From assembly GCA_900552675.1 (NCBI GenBank), contig USAI01000009.1, positions 1 to 41,279 of the forward strand: DNA of 41,279 nucleotides, in the 5' to 3' direction. Within the stretch, counting starts at the first letter, position 1, and each line of letters opens with the position of its first letter. The notes under the pieces were generated by a model. That model saw only the letters and a program-made list of their open reading frames with translations, was not told where the DNA came from and made no database searches. This DNA is from an uncultured Prevotella sp. GTDB taxonomy: Bacteria > Bacteroidota > Bacteroidia > Bacteroidales > Bacteroidaceae. Made by a program: the position numbers and the translations under genes. Positions 14,910 through 23,642 of the stretch are shown in pieces.

Positions 14910-16305
14910 TATCAGCTGACAGAGAGAAGCGGCCGTCAATACGTTCGTTTACCACCCATAGTATGGTGTCAGATGCCGATGCCATGGTGAGCACCAGTTG
15001 GCGTCGCTTCTCAAAAATGCTTTTCTTTTTATCGGTAAGGAAGTCGCTTACCAGTTTTGAATGTCGCATGCCAAAGGGCACAAACCTATCGGCATTTTGT
15101 GCGATGCGCAATTGTAGTGGCCATGACACTTTTTGGGCATCTAAACAGGCATAGTTTGCTTTCTTATTCAACACAAAATGCTCATCATTCTTCTTTTTAC
15201 TGATGCGCAACCGTGTACCATCTTCGTCAATCACATAGGTTCCTTCCTCAGGAAAGGTTTTTGTTTTGAACGAGGATGTTGTTTTCGGTTCAATCAACAG
15301 TCGGCCACGGTCAATCAGCAATTCATGCGTACCACTATCCCATAATCGTCCGCTTTGAAGCGTTGTTGTTCCCTTTTCTTTGATTGTTGGTTTGCTGATG
15401 GCCGAATATATTTCTTGCACCTGTGTAGGCGTAAACCCATTGTCTTTCAGCGTCATGAATAATACATATTCTGGCGAAGGTTGTTTCAGTAGGGCACAGA
15501 TGTCAATCATAAAATGGCTATGGCTTGTTTCACCTCTTTGGGTGGTTTGGCCATCGCTGTTTGTAATTGCTTGTATAGCCTGTTCCATTGCAGCATCAAA
15601 GAATGTGCATGCTTCGGCCACATATTGCGCCGTTTGTGCAATGGCCTTTCGGGCACTGGGATTAATGGTTTGTAGCAGAGGCATAACGTTGAGCCTTATC
15701 TTGTTGCGCTTTACATCATCAATAAGATTGGTGCTATCTGTTACAAATGTTTGATGCAAGGTTTGCAAATAGTGTTCAATATCTTCTCGGCCTACACACA
15801 GCAAGGGGCGCAATATGTTTCCGTTTCGAGGCATAATGCCACGAAGACCATGAATGCCCGTTCCGCGTAATAAGTTGAGCAGCAAGGTTTCGGCCGAGTC
15901 GTCTTGATGGTGCGCCACACATATACCATTGGCCGATAAGTCGTTGCAAAGGTTGTTGAAATAGCTATAACGCAATGTGCGTGCTGCCATTTCAATGCTT
16001 ACATGGTGCAGCTGAGCATAAGAGGTGGTATCGAAATGAGCAATATGCAATGGAATGTTTAATTGTTGGCATAATTCTTTGCAGAATTGCTCGTCGCGTT
16101 CCGACTCTTCACCTCGAAGATGAAAATTGCAATGAGCGGCTTCTGTCTTTATACCCAATGCGCAAAGCGTGTGCAATAGCGCCACACTGTCGGCTCCGCC
16201 CGAGAGCGCAACCAGATAGGTGCCGTCAGCCAGAAAGAGGCTATGCTTGTCGGCATACCGCTTTACTGTTTGCAGAAAAGCTGAAGTGTTAAAGACAGAA
16301 GCCAT
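14848..16305 (-). CDS. tilS: tRNA(Ile) lysidine synthetase
   Basis: Converts C34 of the CAU-anticodon tRNA-Ile to lysidine with ATP and lysine, so that AUA is read as Ile; essential in most bacteria. ATG 16305 is chosen: the frame is open 189 nt further but that part lies inside the upstream methyltransferase gene. In the 485-residue product the PP-loop SGGADS is at 35-40 (LVALSGGADSVALLHTL), with 'AHCNFHLRGEESERDEQFC' and 'VAHHQDDSAETLLLNLLRGTGIHGLRGI' as N-type signatures and a C-terminal lysidine-type domain (FVPFGMRHSKLVSDFLTDKK). It starts 14 nt after the methyltransferase stop. The 3' end overlaps kdsB by 62 nt, convergently. Confidence 0.96.
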   Translation of the reverse strand: MASVFNTSAFLQTVKRYADKHSLFLADGTYLVALSGGADSVALLHTLCALGIKTEAAHCNFHLRGEESERDEQFCKELCQQLNIPLHIAHFDTTSYAQLHHVSIEMAARTLRYSYFNNLCNDLSANGICVAHHQDDSAETLLLNLLRGTGIHGLRGIMPRNGNILRPLLCVGREDIEHYLQTLHQTFVTDSTNLIDDVKRNKIRLNVMPLLQTINPSARKAIAQTAQYVAEACTFFDAAMEQAIQAITNSDGQTTQRGETSHSHFMIDICALLKQPSPEYVLFMTLKDNGFTPTQVQEIYSAISKPTIKEKGTTTLQSGRLWDSGTHELLIDRGRLLIEPKTTSSFKTKTFPEEGTYVIDEDGTRLRISKKKNDEHFVLNKKANYACLDAQKVSWPLQLRIAQNADRFVPFGMRHSKLVSDFLTDKKKSIFEKRRQLVLTMASASDTILWVVNERIDGRFSLSADTTDVLEIVLLAEDQQAYQCQ

Positions 16306-16319
16306 AAAAATGATATGTG

Positions 16320-17501
16320 TTACTCTACGTATAATACCAATCCTTTCAAGTATTCGCCCTCGGGGTGATAAATGTTTATAGGATGGTCTGCGGGCTGGTG
16401 TAACTGATGCAAGATGCGCACTTTTCGGTTGGCCTGAACAGCTGCGGTGAAAACAGCGTTGCGGAAATTGTCTTTTGTGACAATTTGTGAGCAACTGAAT
16501 GTAAACAAAATACCGCCATGCTTAATTTTTTGAAGGCCCTTCACATTAAGACGTGTATAACCTTTCAGTGCATTGTGCAGTGCAGCACGGTGTTTGGCAA
16601 AGGCTGGAGGGTCGAGAATGATAAGGTCATACTTATCGTCGTTAGCGTCAAGATATTTAAAAGCATCTTCGCAGAACGCTTCATGGCGTGCATCATCGCC
16701 AAAATTCATGGCAATGTTACGGTTTGTGAGCTCGATAGCTTTTGCGCTGCTATCTACCGAATGAACCAGTTTCGCACCACCACGCATAGCATACACCGAG
16801 AAGCCTCCAGTGTAACAGAACATGTTCAGTACCGATTTGTCTTTAGCATATTGTTCCAACAATTTACGGTTTTCACGCTGGTCAACAAAGAAGCCCGTCT
16901 TCTGTCCGCGAAGCCAGTCGACATGAAACTGCAAACCGTTCTCCAGTGCTACATCATTTTCCTCGCCGCCATAAATGTAGGCGTTTTCATGCTCTACCTC
17001 TGCTTTAAAGGGTAGGGTGGTGTCGCTCTTATAATAAATATTATGTAGTTGTGACCCCATTACCTCTACTAATGCCTGACTGATTTCGTGGCGCATGAGG
17101 TGCATACCCACGCAGTGTGCCTGCATAACCGCTGTAGGGCCGTAGCAGTCAATCACCAGTCCGGGCAAGTTGTCGCCTTCGCCATGTACCAGTCGGAAGG
17201 TGTTGTTTTCGGGGTTGTCAGTCAGTCCGATAGCCTGGCGCATAGCCAAAGCCGATGCTAAGCGCTCTTTCCAGAACCCCGCATCAATCACAATGTCGCT
17301 GAACGAGAGCACACGCACGGCAATAGAACCTATTTGGAACATGCCTACGGCAATAAAATCGCCACCTCGTGTGAGCACGCGTACAATTTCGCCCTCTTCA
17401 ATATCGTCGTCCATTGAAAGAATGGCACCCGAGAAAATCCAAGGGTGAAAGCGCTTAAGGCTTTCTTCTTTGCCCTTTTTGAGAAATATTTTCTTATACA
17501 T
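16320..17501 (-). CDS. RlmI-like class I rRNA (cytosine-C5) methyltransferase
   Basis: SAM-dependent RNA methyltransferase of 393 residues, related to RlmI (23S rRNA m5C1962). Residues 1-75 form a PUA-type RNA-binding domain (HPWIFSGAI). Then come the family segment 'GEGDNLPGLVIDCYG', 'QKTGFFVDQRENR' (200-212), the SAM motif 'LNMFCYTGGFSVYA' (225-238), 'DLIILDPPAFAK' (292-303) and the catalytic cysteine in 'TFSCSQ' (Cys337). Target base is inferred from the family. It sits between the exonuclease gene (40 nt upstream) and tilS (14 nt downstream), so the three are probably one RNA-processing operon. Confidence 0.92.
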   Translation of the reverse strand: MYKKIFLKKGKEESLKRFHPWIFSGAILSMDDDIEEGEIVRVLTRGGDFIAVGMFQIGSIAVRVLSFSDIVIDAGFWKERLASALAMRQAIGLTDNPENNTFRLVHGEGDNLPGLVIDCYGPTAVMQAHCVGMHLMRHEISQALVEVMGSQLHNIYYKSDTTLPFKAEVEHENAYIYGGEENDVALENGLQFHVDWLRGQKTGFFVDQRENRKLLEQYAKDKSVLNMFCYTGGFSVYAMRGGAKLVHSVDSSAKAIELTNRNIAMNFGDDARHEAFCEDAFKYLDANDDKYDLIILDPPAFAKHRAALHNALKGYTRLNVKGLQKIKHGGILFTFSCSQIVTKDNFRNAVFTAAVQANRKVRILHQLHQPADHPINIYHPEGEYLKGLVLYVE

Positions 17502-17541
17502 AATGTTCGCTATTGTCTTGTATGTGTAGATGATGCTTTGT

Positions 17542-18210
17542 TTATTCTTGTTCAGGGGTTTCTGCTTCCTTCTTTTCTACAACCTTCTCTGGAACAATCT
17601 CCAGTTGATAGTCGTGTGTGGCATCTAATCGCATGATTTCTGAATAAAGATTAATGCAACACCAAGCATCGGTTGCGGCGTATGCTTTCTGCTGTGGTGT
17701 AAGCACGTCGGCCTCCCAGTTTGTCAGTCGTTGGCGTTTGCTGATTTTTTGTGCGAAAAGGTTGGCGTAAAGCTTCTGTAGACTAAGATCTTCAATGCCA
17801 ATGCGTCCCACCATATTTTGTATGTCAATAAACAGTCCGGGGGTGAAATCGCTTCTACGGTGTAACTGACAAATGTCGTCGTGCCAAGACAGGCCTATCA
17901 TGGGTACATCGGTGTTTGAAAGCAAGCGAATGACGGCGGCGGGCATACCAATAAAGTTGAGACGAAAGAGAAAACATACGTCTTTGGTAGCCACTTGCAG
18001 CAAAGCCACTTTGCGCATGGGCCCTTTCTTGAATGTAGGCCGCGTTTCGGTGTCAACGCCTAAGATGTCGGCCGATAGTAGATAGTCGACTGCTTTTTCT
18101 GCCTCTGCTTCACTTTGCACTACCACTATCTTTCCTGGAAAAAGGGCTTGTGGTAGTGTGTTTATTTTCTTTTTGTCGTATTTGTTGAATATGGTTTTCA
18201 TTCGTCCCAT
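17542..18210 (-). CDS. DEDDy 3'-5' exonuclease domain protein
   Basis: Single-domain RNase D/WRN-like 3'-5' exonuclease of 222 residues, two-metal catalysis. DxE at D53/E55 (ILGVDTETRP), the exoII region 'PMIGLSWHDDICQLHRR' (D111/D112), and exoIII Y177xxxD181 (KAYAATDAWCCINLY) are all present, so it should be active. 'NMVGRIGIEDLSLQKLYANLF' and 'RLTNWEADVLTPQQ' match the Werner-type group. There is no HRDC domain, unlike RNase D (about 375 residues). DNA or RNA preference is unknown. An alternative start is the Met at 18201. First gene of the minus-strand set leading to the methyltransferase and tilS. Confidence 0.9.
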   Translation of the reverse strand: MGRMKTIFNKYDKKKINTLPQALFPGKIVVVQSEAEAEKAVDYLLSADILGVDTETRPTFKKGPMRKVALLQVATKDVCFLFRLNFIGMPAAVIRLLSNTDVPMIGLSWHDDICQLHRRSDFTPGLFIDIQNMVGRIGIEDLSLQKLYANLFAQKISKRQRLTNWEADVLTPQQKAYAATDAWCCINLYSEIMRLDATHDYQLEIVPEKVVEKKEAETPEQE

Positions 18211-18302
18211 TACATTAAAAAAGGTGTGTCGCCAGCTTGTTTACATTTTGCCTGTTACACACGTTGGCGTGAAAGCTGATTTAATACCTAAGTAACAAAT
18301 TG

Positions 18303-18310
18303 CAAAATTA
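18303..18310 (-). promoter_or_regulatory. Candidate -7 box for exonuclease-rlmI-tilS
   Basis: On the minus strand TAATTTTG, 93 nt before the ATG at 18210. It is divergent from the ftsK box 42 nt away. Confidence 0.5.
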
Positions 18311-18352
18311 GAAAAAAGTTGTGAATTATAGGCCGTTTACAAGAATTTTCAG

Positions 18353-18360
18353 TATTTTTG
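18353..18360 (+). promoter_or_regulatory. Promoter -7 box of ftsK
   Basis: TATTTTTG, 24 nt before the ATG at 18385. Its last three bases are the in-frame TTG at 18358, which is therefore unlikely to be a start codon. Confidence 0.55.
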
Positions 18361-18384
18361 CAAGTAAAAAAAGGAAGAATACTA

Positions 18385-20925
18385 ATGGCAAAAAGAAAAA
18401 AGGGGACGTCGACTAAAGAAACCACGTCTTCAAACCGATTTGGAAGTGTTATAGGACTTCAGAAACTTTTAGACAATGAGAAGTTTGATTTCATATTAGG
18501 CATTTTCTCGTTCATTGCAGCCTTCTACATAATAATAGCTTTTGTTTCGTTCCTCAAGACAGGGCAAGCAGATCAAAGTATACTTGAAAATTTGCGACCC
18601 CGTGAATGGATGAACGATGGGCATATATTTGTTAATTATTGTGGCAGTTTCGGTGCCATCATTTCCTATTTCTTCATCACACTGAATTTTGGATTACCCG
18701 CTTTCCTTATACCCTTCTTTTTTATCATCGTAGGGTTAAAACTCATGCGTGTATACAATTTTAGTGTCATGAAGTGGTTCCTTTGCTTAGCGTTGGTAAT
18801 GATATGGAGCTCAGTAACCTTTGCCAAATTCTTAGCTCCCATTATGTCAGGACAGGTATATAACCCTGGCGGAAATCATGGCCTTTATTGTGTGCAACGG
18901 CTTGAGAATATAATAGGCCCTCCCGGACTTACTATTGTGTTAATTCTTTCAGCTATAGTTTTTCTTACCATCTTAAGTAGTCAAACCATTATTTGGATAC
19001 GTAAGATGATGAACCCTGTGAAGTATCTTACAAATAAGGTGCAGCTATCGGTAACCAATGCTATGGAAACACAGCCCGAAACAACTGATGAAGAGGAAAC
19101 GGCAGAGCCTGCTCATCAAGAAAACGAGTCAGAAGAAGATAATGAAAAGCCAGAACAACAGTTGAGCCCTACTGTAGTTGATTTGACCGATATGACAGAA
19201 GAGCCCGAAGCTGAGGGCGAAACGCAAAGTGCGGCTGCTGACGAGTCGGCAACGAAAGCACCTGTTATCAATGTTCCATTACCAGCTCAGCCGTCGTCTT
19301 CTCAAGAAAAGCCAACTTCTTCCTCAGATATCGTTGTTGAGGTGGCCAAAAACGAAGAGAAAGCTCATGGGGGCACGGTAGCAGGCACAGTAGATTTGAA
19401 CACCCCCATCAATCCGAAAGAGCCTTTCACACGATATAAGTATCCTGTGGTGTCGTTGTTAGAAAAATATGATAACGATGGCCGACCCACTGTTGATATG
19501 GACGAAATCAAGGCTAACAATGCTCGCATTGTGTCGGTGCTCAGTAGCTTTGGTGTAGATATTAAAGAGGTAAAAGCCACTGTAGGTCCTACCATTACTT
19601 TGTATGAGGTGACGCCTGCTGAGGGCGTGCGTATTTCGAAAATACGTAATCTTGAAGACGATATCGCTCTGAGCCTTAGCGCTTTGGGTATACGTATCAT
19701 TGCTCCTATCCCTGGAAAGGGAACGGTGGGTATTGAGGTGCCAAACAAGAAAAAGAACATCGTGTCGATGGAGAGCATCCTTAACTCGAAAAAGTTTCAA
19801 GAGTCGAAGTTTGAGCTCCCCATAGCCTTAGGCAAAACCATTACTAACGACGTGTTTATTGCCGACCTTGCAAAGATGCCACACCTTTTGGTGGCAGGTG
19901 CTACAGGTCAAGGTAAATCGGTAGGTTTGAATGCCATTATCACCTCATTGCTGTATAAGAAGCATCCCAACGAACTGAAGTTGGTGCTTGTTGACCCAAA
20001 GAAGGTAGAGTTTAGTGTATACAATCCTATTGCCGACCATTTCATGGCAGCACTTGACGAGAATGTTGAAGAGCCCATCATCACCGATACCTCTAAGGTG
20101 GTGAAAACCCTCAACGGCCTTTGTGCATTGATGGACAATCGGTATATGCTATTAAAAGAGGCTGGAGCCAGAAACATTAAAGAGTATAACGCCCTATATC
20201 TGAACCATAAGCTTAGTCCTGCTCGTGGTCACGACTTTATGCCTTACATTGTGGTGATTATCGACGAGTTTGGCGACCTTATTATGACGGCAGGAAAAGA
20301 CATTGAGCGACCCATTGCACGTATTGCTCAGCTGGCGCGTGCCGTAGGTATACATATGATTATTGCGACGCAACGTCCTACCACCAATATCATTACTGGT
20401 ACCATTAAAGCCAACTTCCCTGCACGTATGGCCTTCCGCGTAAGTTCGATGATCGACTCGCGTACCATTCTTGACCGTCCTGGCGCTAACCAGCTTATTG
20501 GTAAAGGCGATATGCTGATTGTAAACAATGGCGAGCCTGTGCGTGTGCAGTGTGCACTGGTTGAGACAAACGAGGTGCAACGCATTAACCGATATATTGC
20601 CGACCAGCCAGGCCCTGTAGAGCCCCTGCACATACCTGAGCCCGTAAGTGCCGATGGCGACGTTGCCCCCAGTGCCGATGGTGGCGATGTGGGTAGCCTT
20701 GACCCCTACTTTGAAGAGGCGGCCCGTTCGGTGGTGATGTCGCAACAGGGCAGTACCAGTATGATACAACGCCGCTTTGCTATCGGATATAACCGCGCTG
20801 GCCGATTGATGGACCAGCTTGAACGCGCAGGTGTGGTAGGTGCTGCTCAGGGCAGCAAACCACGCGACGTGCTTATCTCTGATGATAATCAGCTGAATGC
20901 GTTGCTGTTGAAGCTACGTGGATAA
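18385..20925 (+). CDS. ftsK: DNA translocase FtsK
   Basis: Septal DNA pump for chromosome dimer resolution and terminus segregation, 846 residues. Four membrane helices fill the first 220 residues or so (FDFILGIFSFIAAFYIII; SYFFITLNFGLPAFLIPFFFIIVGLKLM; WFLCLALVMIWSSVTF; LTIVLILSAIVFLTIL). A Glu-rich, low-complexity linker of about 120 residues follows, far shorter than the E. coli linker. The motor has Walker A GATGQGKS (505-512) and Walker B 'YIVVIIDEFGDLIM', with 'ATQRPTTNIITGTIKANFPARMAFRVSS'. The C-terminal gamma winged helix (QQGSTSMIQRRFAIGYNRAGRLMDQLERAGVVG) would read polar DNA motifs. ATG 18385 chosen over the TTG inside the promoter box. Confidence 0.96.
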   Translation: MAKRKKGTSTKETTSSNRFGSVIGLQKLLDNEKFDFILGIFSFIAAFYIIIAFVSFLKTGQADQSILENLRPREWMNDGHIFVNYCGSFGAIISYFFITLNFGLPAFLIPFFFIIVGLKLMRVYNFSVMKWFLCLALVMIWSSVTFAKFLAPIMSGQVYNPGGNHGLYCVQRLENIIGPPGLTIVLILSAIVFLTILSSQTIIWIRKMMNPVKYLTNKVQLSVTNAMETQPETTDEEETAEPAHQENESEEDNEKPEQQLSPTVVDLTDMTEEPEAEGETQSAAADESATKAPVINVPLPAQPSSSQEKPTSSSDIVVEVAKNEEKAHGGTVAGTVDLNTPINPKEPFTRYKYPVVSLLEKYDNDGRPTVDMDEIKANNARIVSVLSSFGVDIKEVKATVGPTITLYEVTPAEGVRISKIRNLEDDIALSLSALGIRIIAPIPGKGTVGIEVPNKKKNIVSMESILNSKKFQESKFELPIALGKTITNDVFIADLAKMPHLLVAGATGQGKSVGLNAIITSLLYKKHPNELKLVLVDPKKVEFSVYNPIADHFMAALDENVEEPIITDTSKVVKTLNGLCALMDNRYMLLKEAGARNIKEYNALYLNHKLSPARGHDFMPYIVVIIDEFGDLIMTAGKDIERPIARIAQLARAVGIHMIIATQRPTTNIITGTIKANFPARMAFRVSSMIDSRTILDRPGANQLIGKGDMLIVNNGEPVRVQCALVETNEVQRINRYIADQPGPVEPLHIPEPVSADGDVAPSADGGDVGSLDPYFEEAARSVVMSQQGSTSMIQRRFAIGYNRAGRLMDQLERAGVVGAAQGSKPRDVLISDDNQLNALLLKLRG

Positions 20926-20995
20926 ACCATCAAACCTATTTTCTTGCTAAAGAGCAAATAACAAAACAAACAAGATAAAAGGATTTTAAAATAAG

Positions 20996-21001
20996 AAGGA
21001 G
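20996..21001 (+). promoter_or_regulatory. Shine-Dalgarno-like AAGGAG before the LolA-like gene
   Basis: AAGGAG, 10 nt before the ATG at 21012. Unusual for this phylum, with the same spacing as the site at 552. Confidence 0.5.
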
Positions 21002-21011
21002 TAATAAAAAG

Positions 21012-21656
21012 ATGAAACAGAATAACAAATTGATGCACGCAAAGACACTGGCTTTTGGCGTACTGTTCCTTTTTACATGTTTTTTCACAACGTATAGTTT
21101 TGCACAAACAGGCAATCAAGCCAAACAAATTCTTGATAAAACAGCATCGGTGCTTAGCCGAAAAGGGGGAGCCAGTGCCAATTTCCAACTGTCAAATGCA
21201 AAGATGGGACAGGTAAGTGGCACCATCGCTATCAAAGGTAATAAGTTTCATGCGGCCACACCTCAGGCTATCGTCTGGTTTAATGGTAAAACACAGTGGA
21301 CCTATCTGAAAAAGACTGAGGAGGTGAACGTAACCACTCCTACACAGGCTCAGCAGATGATGATGAATCCATATACGTTTATCAATATCTATAAGACGGG
21401 TTATGTTATGACGGCCAGCACAGGTTCAAACACGTTTGAGGTACATCTGAAGGCTAAAAATACTAAACGAACGGTACAAGAAATGTATATCACGGTTGAT
21501 AAAAAAACGTATGTTCCCCTTACCGTTAAAATGCGACAGCAAAAGGCTTGGACCACCATTCGTATCTCTAATTTCAAGGGCGTGAACCAGTCTGATAGGC
21601 TTTTTGTCTTTAATAGCAAGGAATTTCCTGGGGCCGAGGTTATTGATTTGCGATGA
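21012..21656 (+). CDS. LolA-like periplasmic lipoprotein carrier
   Basis: Periplasmic protein of 214 residues with a signal peptide (KTLAFGVLFLFTCFFTTYSFA, cleavage likely before Gln32). The mature part has the LolA/LolB pattern: 'AKQILDKTASVLSRKGGASANFQLSNA', 'VSGTIAIKGNKFHAATPQAIVWFNGKTQWTYLKKTEEVNV', 'PYTFINIYKTGY'. LolA shields lipoprotein acyl chains on the way from LolCDE to the outer membrane; divergent Bacteroidota versions may do this or a related task. It lies 86 nt after ftsK. Its stop overlaps the next ATG (ATGA), so the DUF5687 protein is probably made by coupled translation. Confidence 0.87.
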   Translation: MKQNNKLMHAKTLAFGVLFLFTCFFTTYSFAQTGNQAKQILDKTASVLSRKGGASANFQLSNAKMGQVSGTIAIKGNKFHAATPQAIVWFNGKTQWTYLKKTEEVNVTTPTQAQQMMMNPYTFINIYKTGYVMTASTGSNTFEVHLKAKNTKRTVQEMYITVDKKTYVPLTVKMRQQKAWTTIRISNFKGVNQSDRLFVFNSKEFPGAEVIDLR

Positions 21657-23200
21657 AACATTCTCGTTTTTTTGTTAATACCCTACAGCTTTTTAAGTTA
21701 TTACGTCGGCAACGCTGGTTGGCCGACAAACGTAGTATGTCATACCAGCAGAATATGGTGGCACGTGTGGTAGCCTATATTATGTGTGGCTTCTTGCTAC
21801 TTTATTTGTTGGTGATGTCGGTTGCCATTGGTTGGGCTGTGCGCACCAGCCATACACCTTCTTACATGTGGACGGGCTTGTTGCTTCCAGCGTTTTTTAC
21901 CATCGATTTTCTGCTACGTTTTTCTGTTCAGCAAACGCCAACGCGTGTTGTAAAACCTTATTTGTTGTTGCCAGTAAGTAGGCATCAACTGATGGAGCAA
22001 TATGTGCTTACATCGCTTTGCTCGTGGGGCAATGTGGTGTGGGGTGTGGTGTTGTTGCCTTATTTGGTACTGGCCGTTCAGGCAGAAGTGGGGGTATGGG
22101 CAATGCTTTATACGTTGTTCATACTGTGCCTGATTAATGTGGCGTCGGCCCAATGGTATGGGGTGGTGCGCACACTGGTAAATGTAAGTTTGTGGTGGTG
22201 GATATTGCCAATAAGCGTCTTGGCGCTATTGTGGAGTCCATTGCTTGTTGATACTGAAGCCCACATGATGATGAGCGTATATGGGGCGGTGGGTGAATGT
22301 ATACAAGATGTTTCACCACTGGCTTTGATTGTGGCCTCTGCGATTGTTGCTTTCTTTGCAACGATGCATAGGTATGTTCTTGAAAAATGCTTGCTGAACG
22401 AAATTGTGAAAACCGAACACAAGCAAATAATTACTCATGTTAAACGCCATGTGGGTGAAAATGCTTCGAGTAGATGCTTTGACCGTGTGCTCACAACATT
22501 GGGTATTGTTCCTGCTTATGTTCGTCTTGAATGGCGTCTTGTAATGCGCAATCGAAACCCGCGTCGTCTCTTGTGGTTTTATTTCCCTTTTTTAGTGCTT
22601 ATTACGGTAGCCTTAGCGTTCAATGTGTACGAGTCGATGGCTATGCAAGTGTTTTGGTGCATTTATAATTTCACATTCTTAGGCTCTTCATTGCTTATCC
22701 GTTCTTTGGGATACGAAGGCAATTATATAGATGTTTTGATGATGCATAAGCATAGCATTTCTGATTTATTACGCGCCAAATATGTTTTTTATTGTTGCGT
22801 GTTAATAGTACCCTTCTGTGCAATGTTGCCCATCGTGTTTTTAGGATATTGGTCGTTATATATGCTTATAGCCATAAGTATATATACCATGGGTTTTCAA
22901 TATTTTATACTTTTTCAAATGGTGCGCTTCAACCGTCAACGTATGTCGCTTGATGTGCGTTTGACGGCGGCTTCGGCAAATGCTAACAACTATTTGCAGC
23001 TGGTGGCACAATTTGTTGTTTATGCTGTGCCCGTTGCATTGGTTTCGCTGCTCAATTCTTTTTTCTCATCCACCGTTACCTACAGCATTGTGCTTTGTAT
23101 CGGCATTATTGGTGTGGTTACCCACCGCCTGTGGCTCGCCTATATAGCCCGTGCCTTTATGACTACAAAACACGATAAAGTGGAGGCCTTCAGAAAATAG
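21653..23200 (+). CDS. DUF5687-family multi-pass membrane protein (ABC-2 permease-like)
   Basis: Membrane protein of 515 residues with roughly ten to twelve hydrophobic segments (for example VVAYIMCGFLLLYLLVMSVAIGW, WWWILPISVLALLWSPLL, LLWFYFPFLVLITVALAF). It begins with the basic 'FKLLRRQRWLADK' stretch and resembles what I recall as DUF5687, usually the permease half of an ABC exporter. 'RLEWRLVMRNRNPRRL' near the middle is a cytosolic loop. The expected ATP-binding gene does not follow: the next 442 nt are non-coding. Its start overlaps the LolA-like stop by 4 nt. Substrate unknown; family assignment moderate, membrane nature clear. Confidence 0.7.
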   Translation: MKHSRFFVNTLQLFKLLRRQRWLADKRSMSYQQNMVARVVAYIMCGFLLLYLLVMSVAIGWAVRTSHTPSYMWTGLLLPAFFTIDFLLRFSVQQTPTRVVKPYLLLPVSRHQLMEQYVLTSLCSWGNVVWGVVLLPYLVLAVQAEVGVWAMLYTLFILCLINVASAQWYGVVRTLVNVSLWWWILPISVLALLWSPLLVDTEAHMMMSVYGAVGECIQDVSPLALIVASAIVAFFATMHRYVLEKCLLNEIVKTEHKQIITHVKRHVGENASSRCFDRVLTTLGIVPAYVRLEWRLVMRNRNPRRLLWFYFPFLVLITVALAFNVYESMAMQVFWCIYNFTFLGSSLLIRSLGYEGNYIDVLMMHKHSISDLLRAKYVFYCCVLIVPFCAMLPIVFLGYWSLYMLIAISIYTMGFQYFILFQMVRFNRQRMSLDVRLTAASANANNYLQLVAQFVVYAVPVALVSLLNSFFSSTVTYSIVLCIGIIGVVTHRLWLAYIARAFMTTKHDKVEAFRK

Positions 23201-23202
23201 TA

Positions 23203-23228
23203 TATTTATGCAATTTTATGCATAAATA
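23203..23228. repeat. Palindrome TATTTATGCA / TGCATAAATA
   Basis: Perfect 10-bp arms with a 6-nt loop, starting two bases after the stop codon at 23200. It may be a weak terminator or an operator; half-sites of this AT-rich form resemble ArgR-type boxes, which is only a likeness. Confidence 0.6.
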
Positions 23229-23272
23229 TACAATATGGATATCGTAAAACGAAACCCATCAAATTACGGTCT

Positions 23273-23332
23273 GAAAGCCTTGGTTTTACAGTCTAAAACC
23301 AAGGCTTTCACAGTCTAAAACCAATGCTTTCA
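23273..23332. repeat. 16-bp hairpin followed by a 22-bp direct repeat
   Basis: GAAAGCCTTGGTTTTA (23273-23288) and TAAAACCAAGGCTTTC (23294-23309) are perfect inverted arms with loop CAGTC. The unit starting CAGTCTAAAACCAA (23289-23310) is repeated immediately (23311-23332) with one mismatch. So there is one inverted and two direct copies. Confidence 0.9.
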
Positions 23333-23595
23333 CAGCCTGAAATGGGCCTAATCTCAAATCAAAGGTATCAATAATGAAAAGTGTAAGTAAAAGATATTGA
23401 ATTCTTGTAAATTGTAAAATAATTAACAAATGTTTTGTAAATAAATGTAAACTTGTAGGGCTTCGTGTTTTTGTATATTTATGCAAAAATGAAGTGGAAC
23501 CCACAATTATAAATTCATGGTTTTGATAGTCTTTATCATCACCTTTTGGTGAGAAAATTCTATATTAATGAAAGTGTTTTCTCAAAATATATTTG

Positions 23596-23603
23596 TACTT
23601 TTG
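23596..23603 (+). promoter_or_regulatory. Promoter -7 box for the methyltransferase-like gene
   Basis: TACTTTTG, 39 nt before the ATG at 23643. No TTTG at the right -33 distance. Confidence 0.5.
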
Positions 23604-23642
23604 TCTTTCCTTTTAAACGTTTTATTACTATAGTATAGACAT

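Larger units (their letters stand above)
23201..23642. other. Non-coding AT-rich region with inverted and direct repeats
   Basis: No convincing gene in 442 nt. It holds a 10-bp palindrome right after the DUF5687 stop (23203-23228), a 16-bp hairpin plus direct repeat (23273-23332), a second copy of TATATTTATGCA at 23474-23485 (first at 23201-23212), and a promoter box for the next gene at 23596. Confidence 0.7.

Noticed and set aside
16306..16494. 63-residue N-terminal extension of TilS
   Set aside because: It lies within the RlmI-like gene in another frame; the PP-loop position fits a start at 16305.
20926..21011. Separate promoter for the LolA-like gene
   Set aside because: No TAnnTTTG element found; co-transcription with ftsK is simpler.
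23273..23332. Possible CRISPR array
   Set aside because: Copies are adjacent or inverted with no spacers of regular length, and no cas genes are present.
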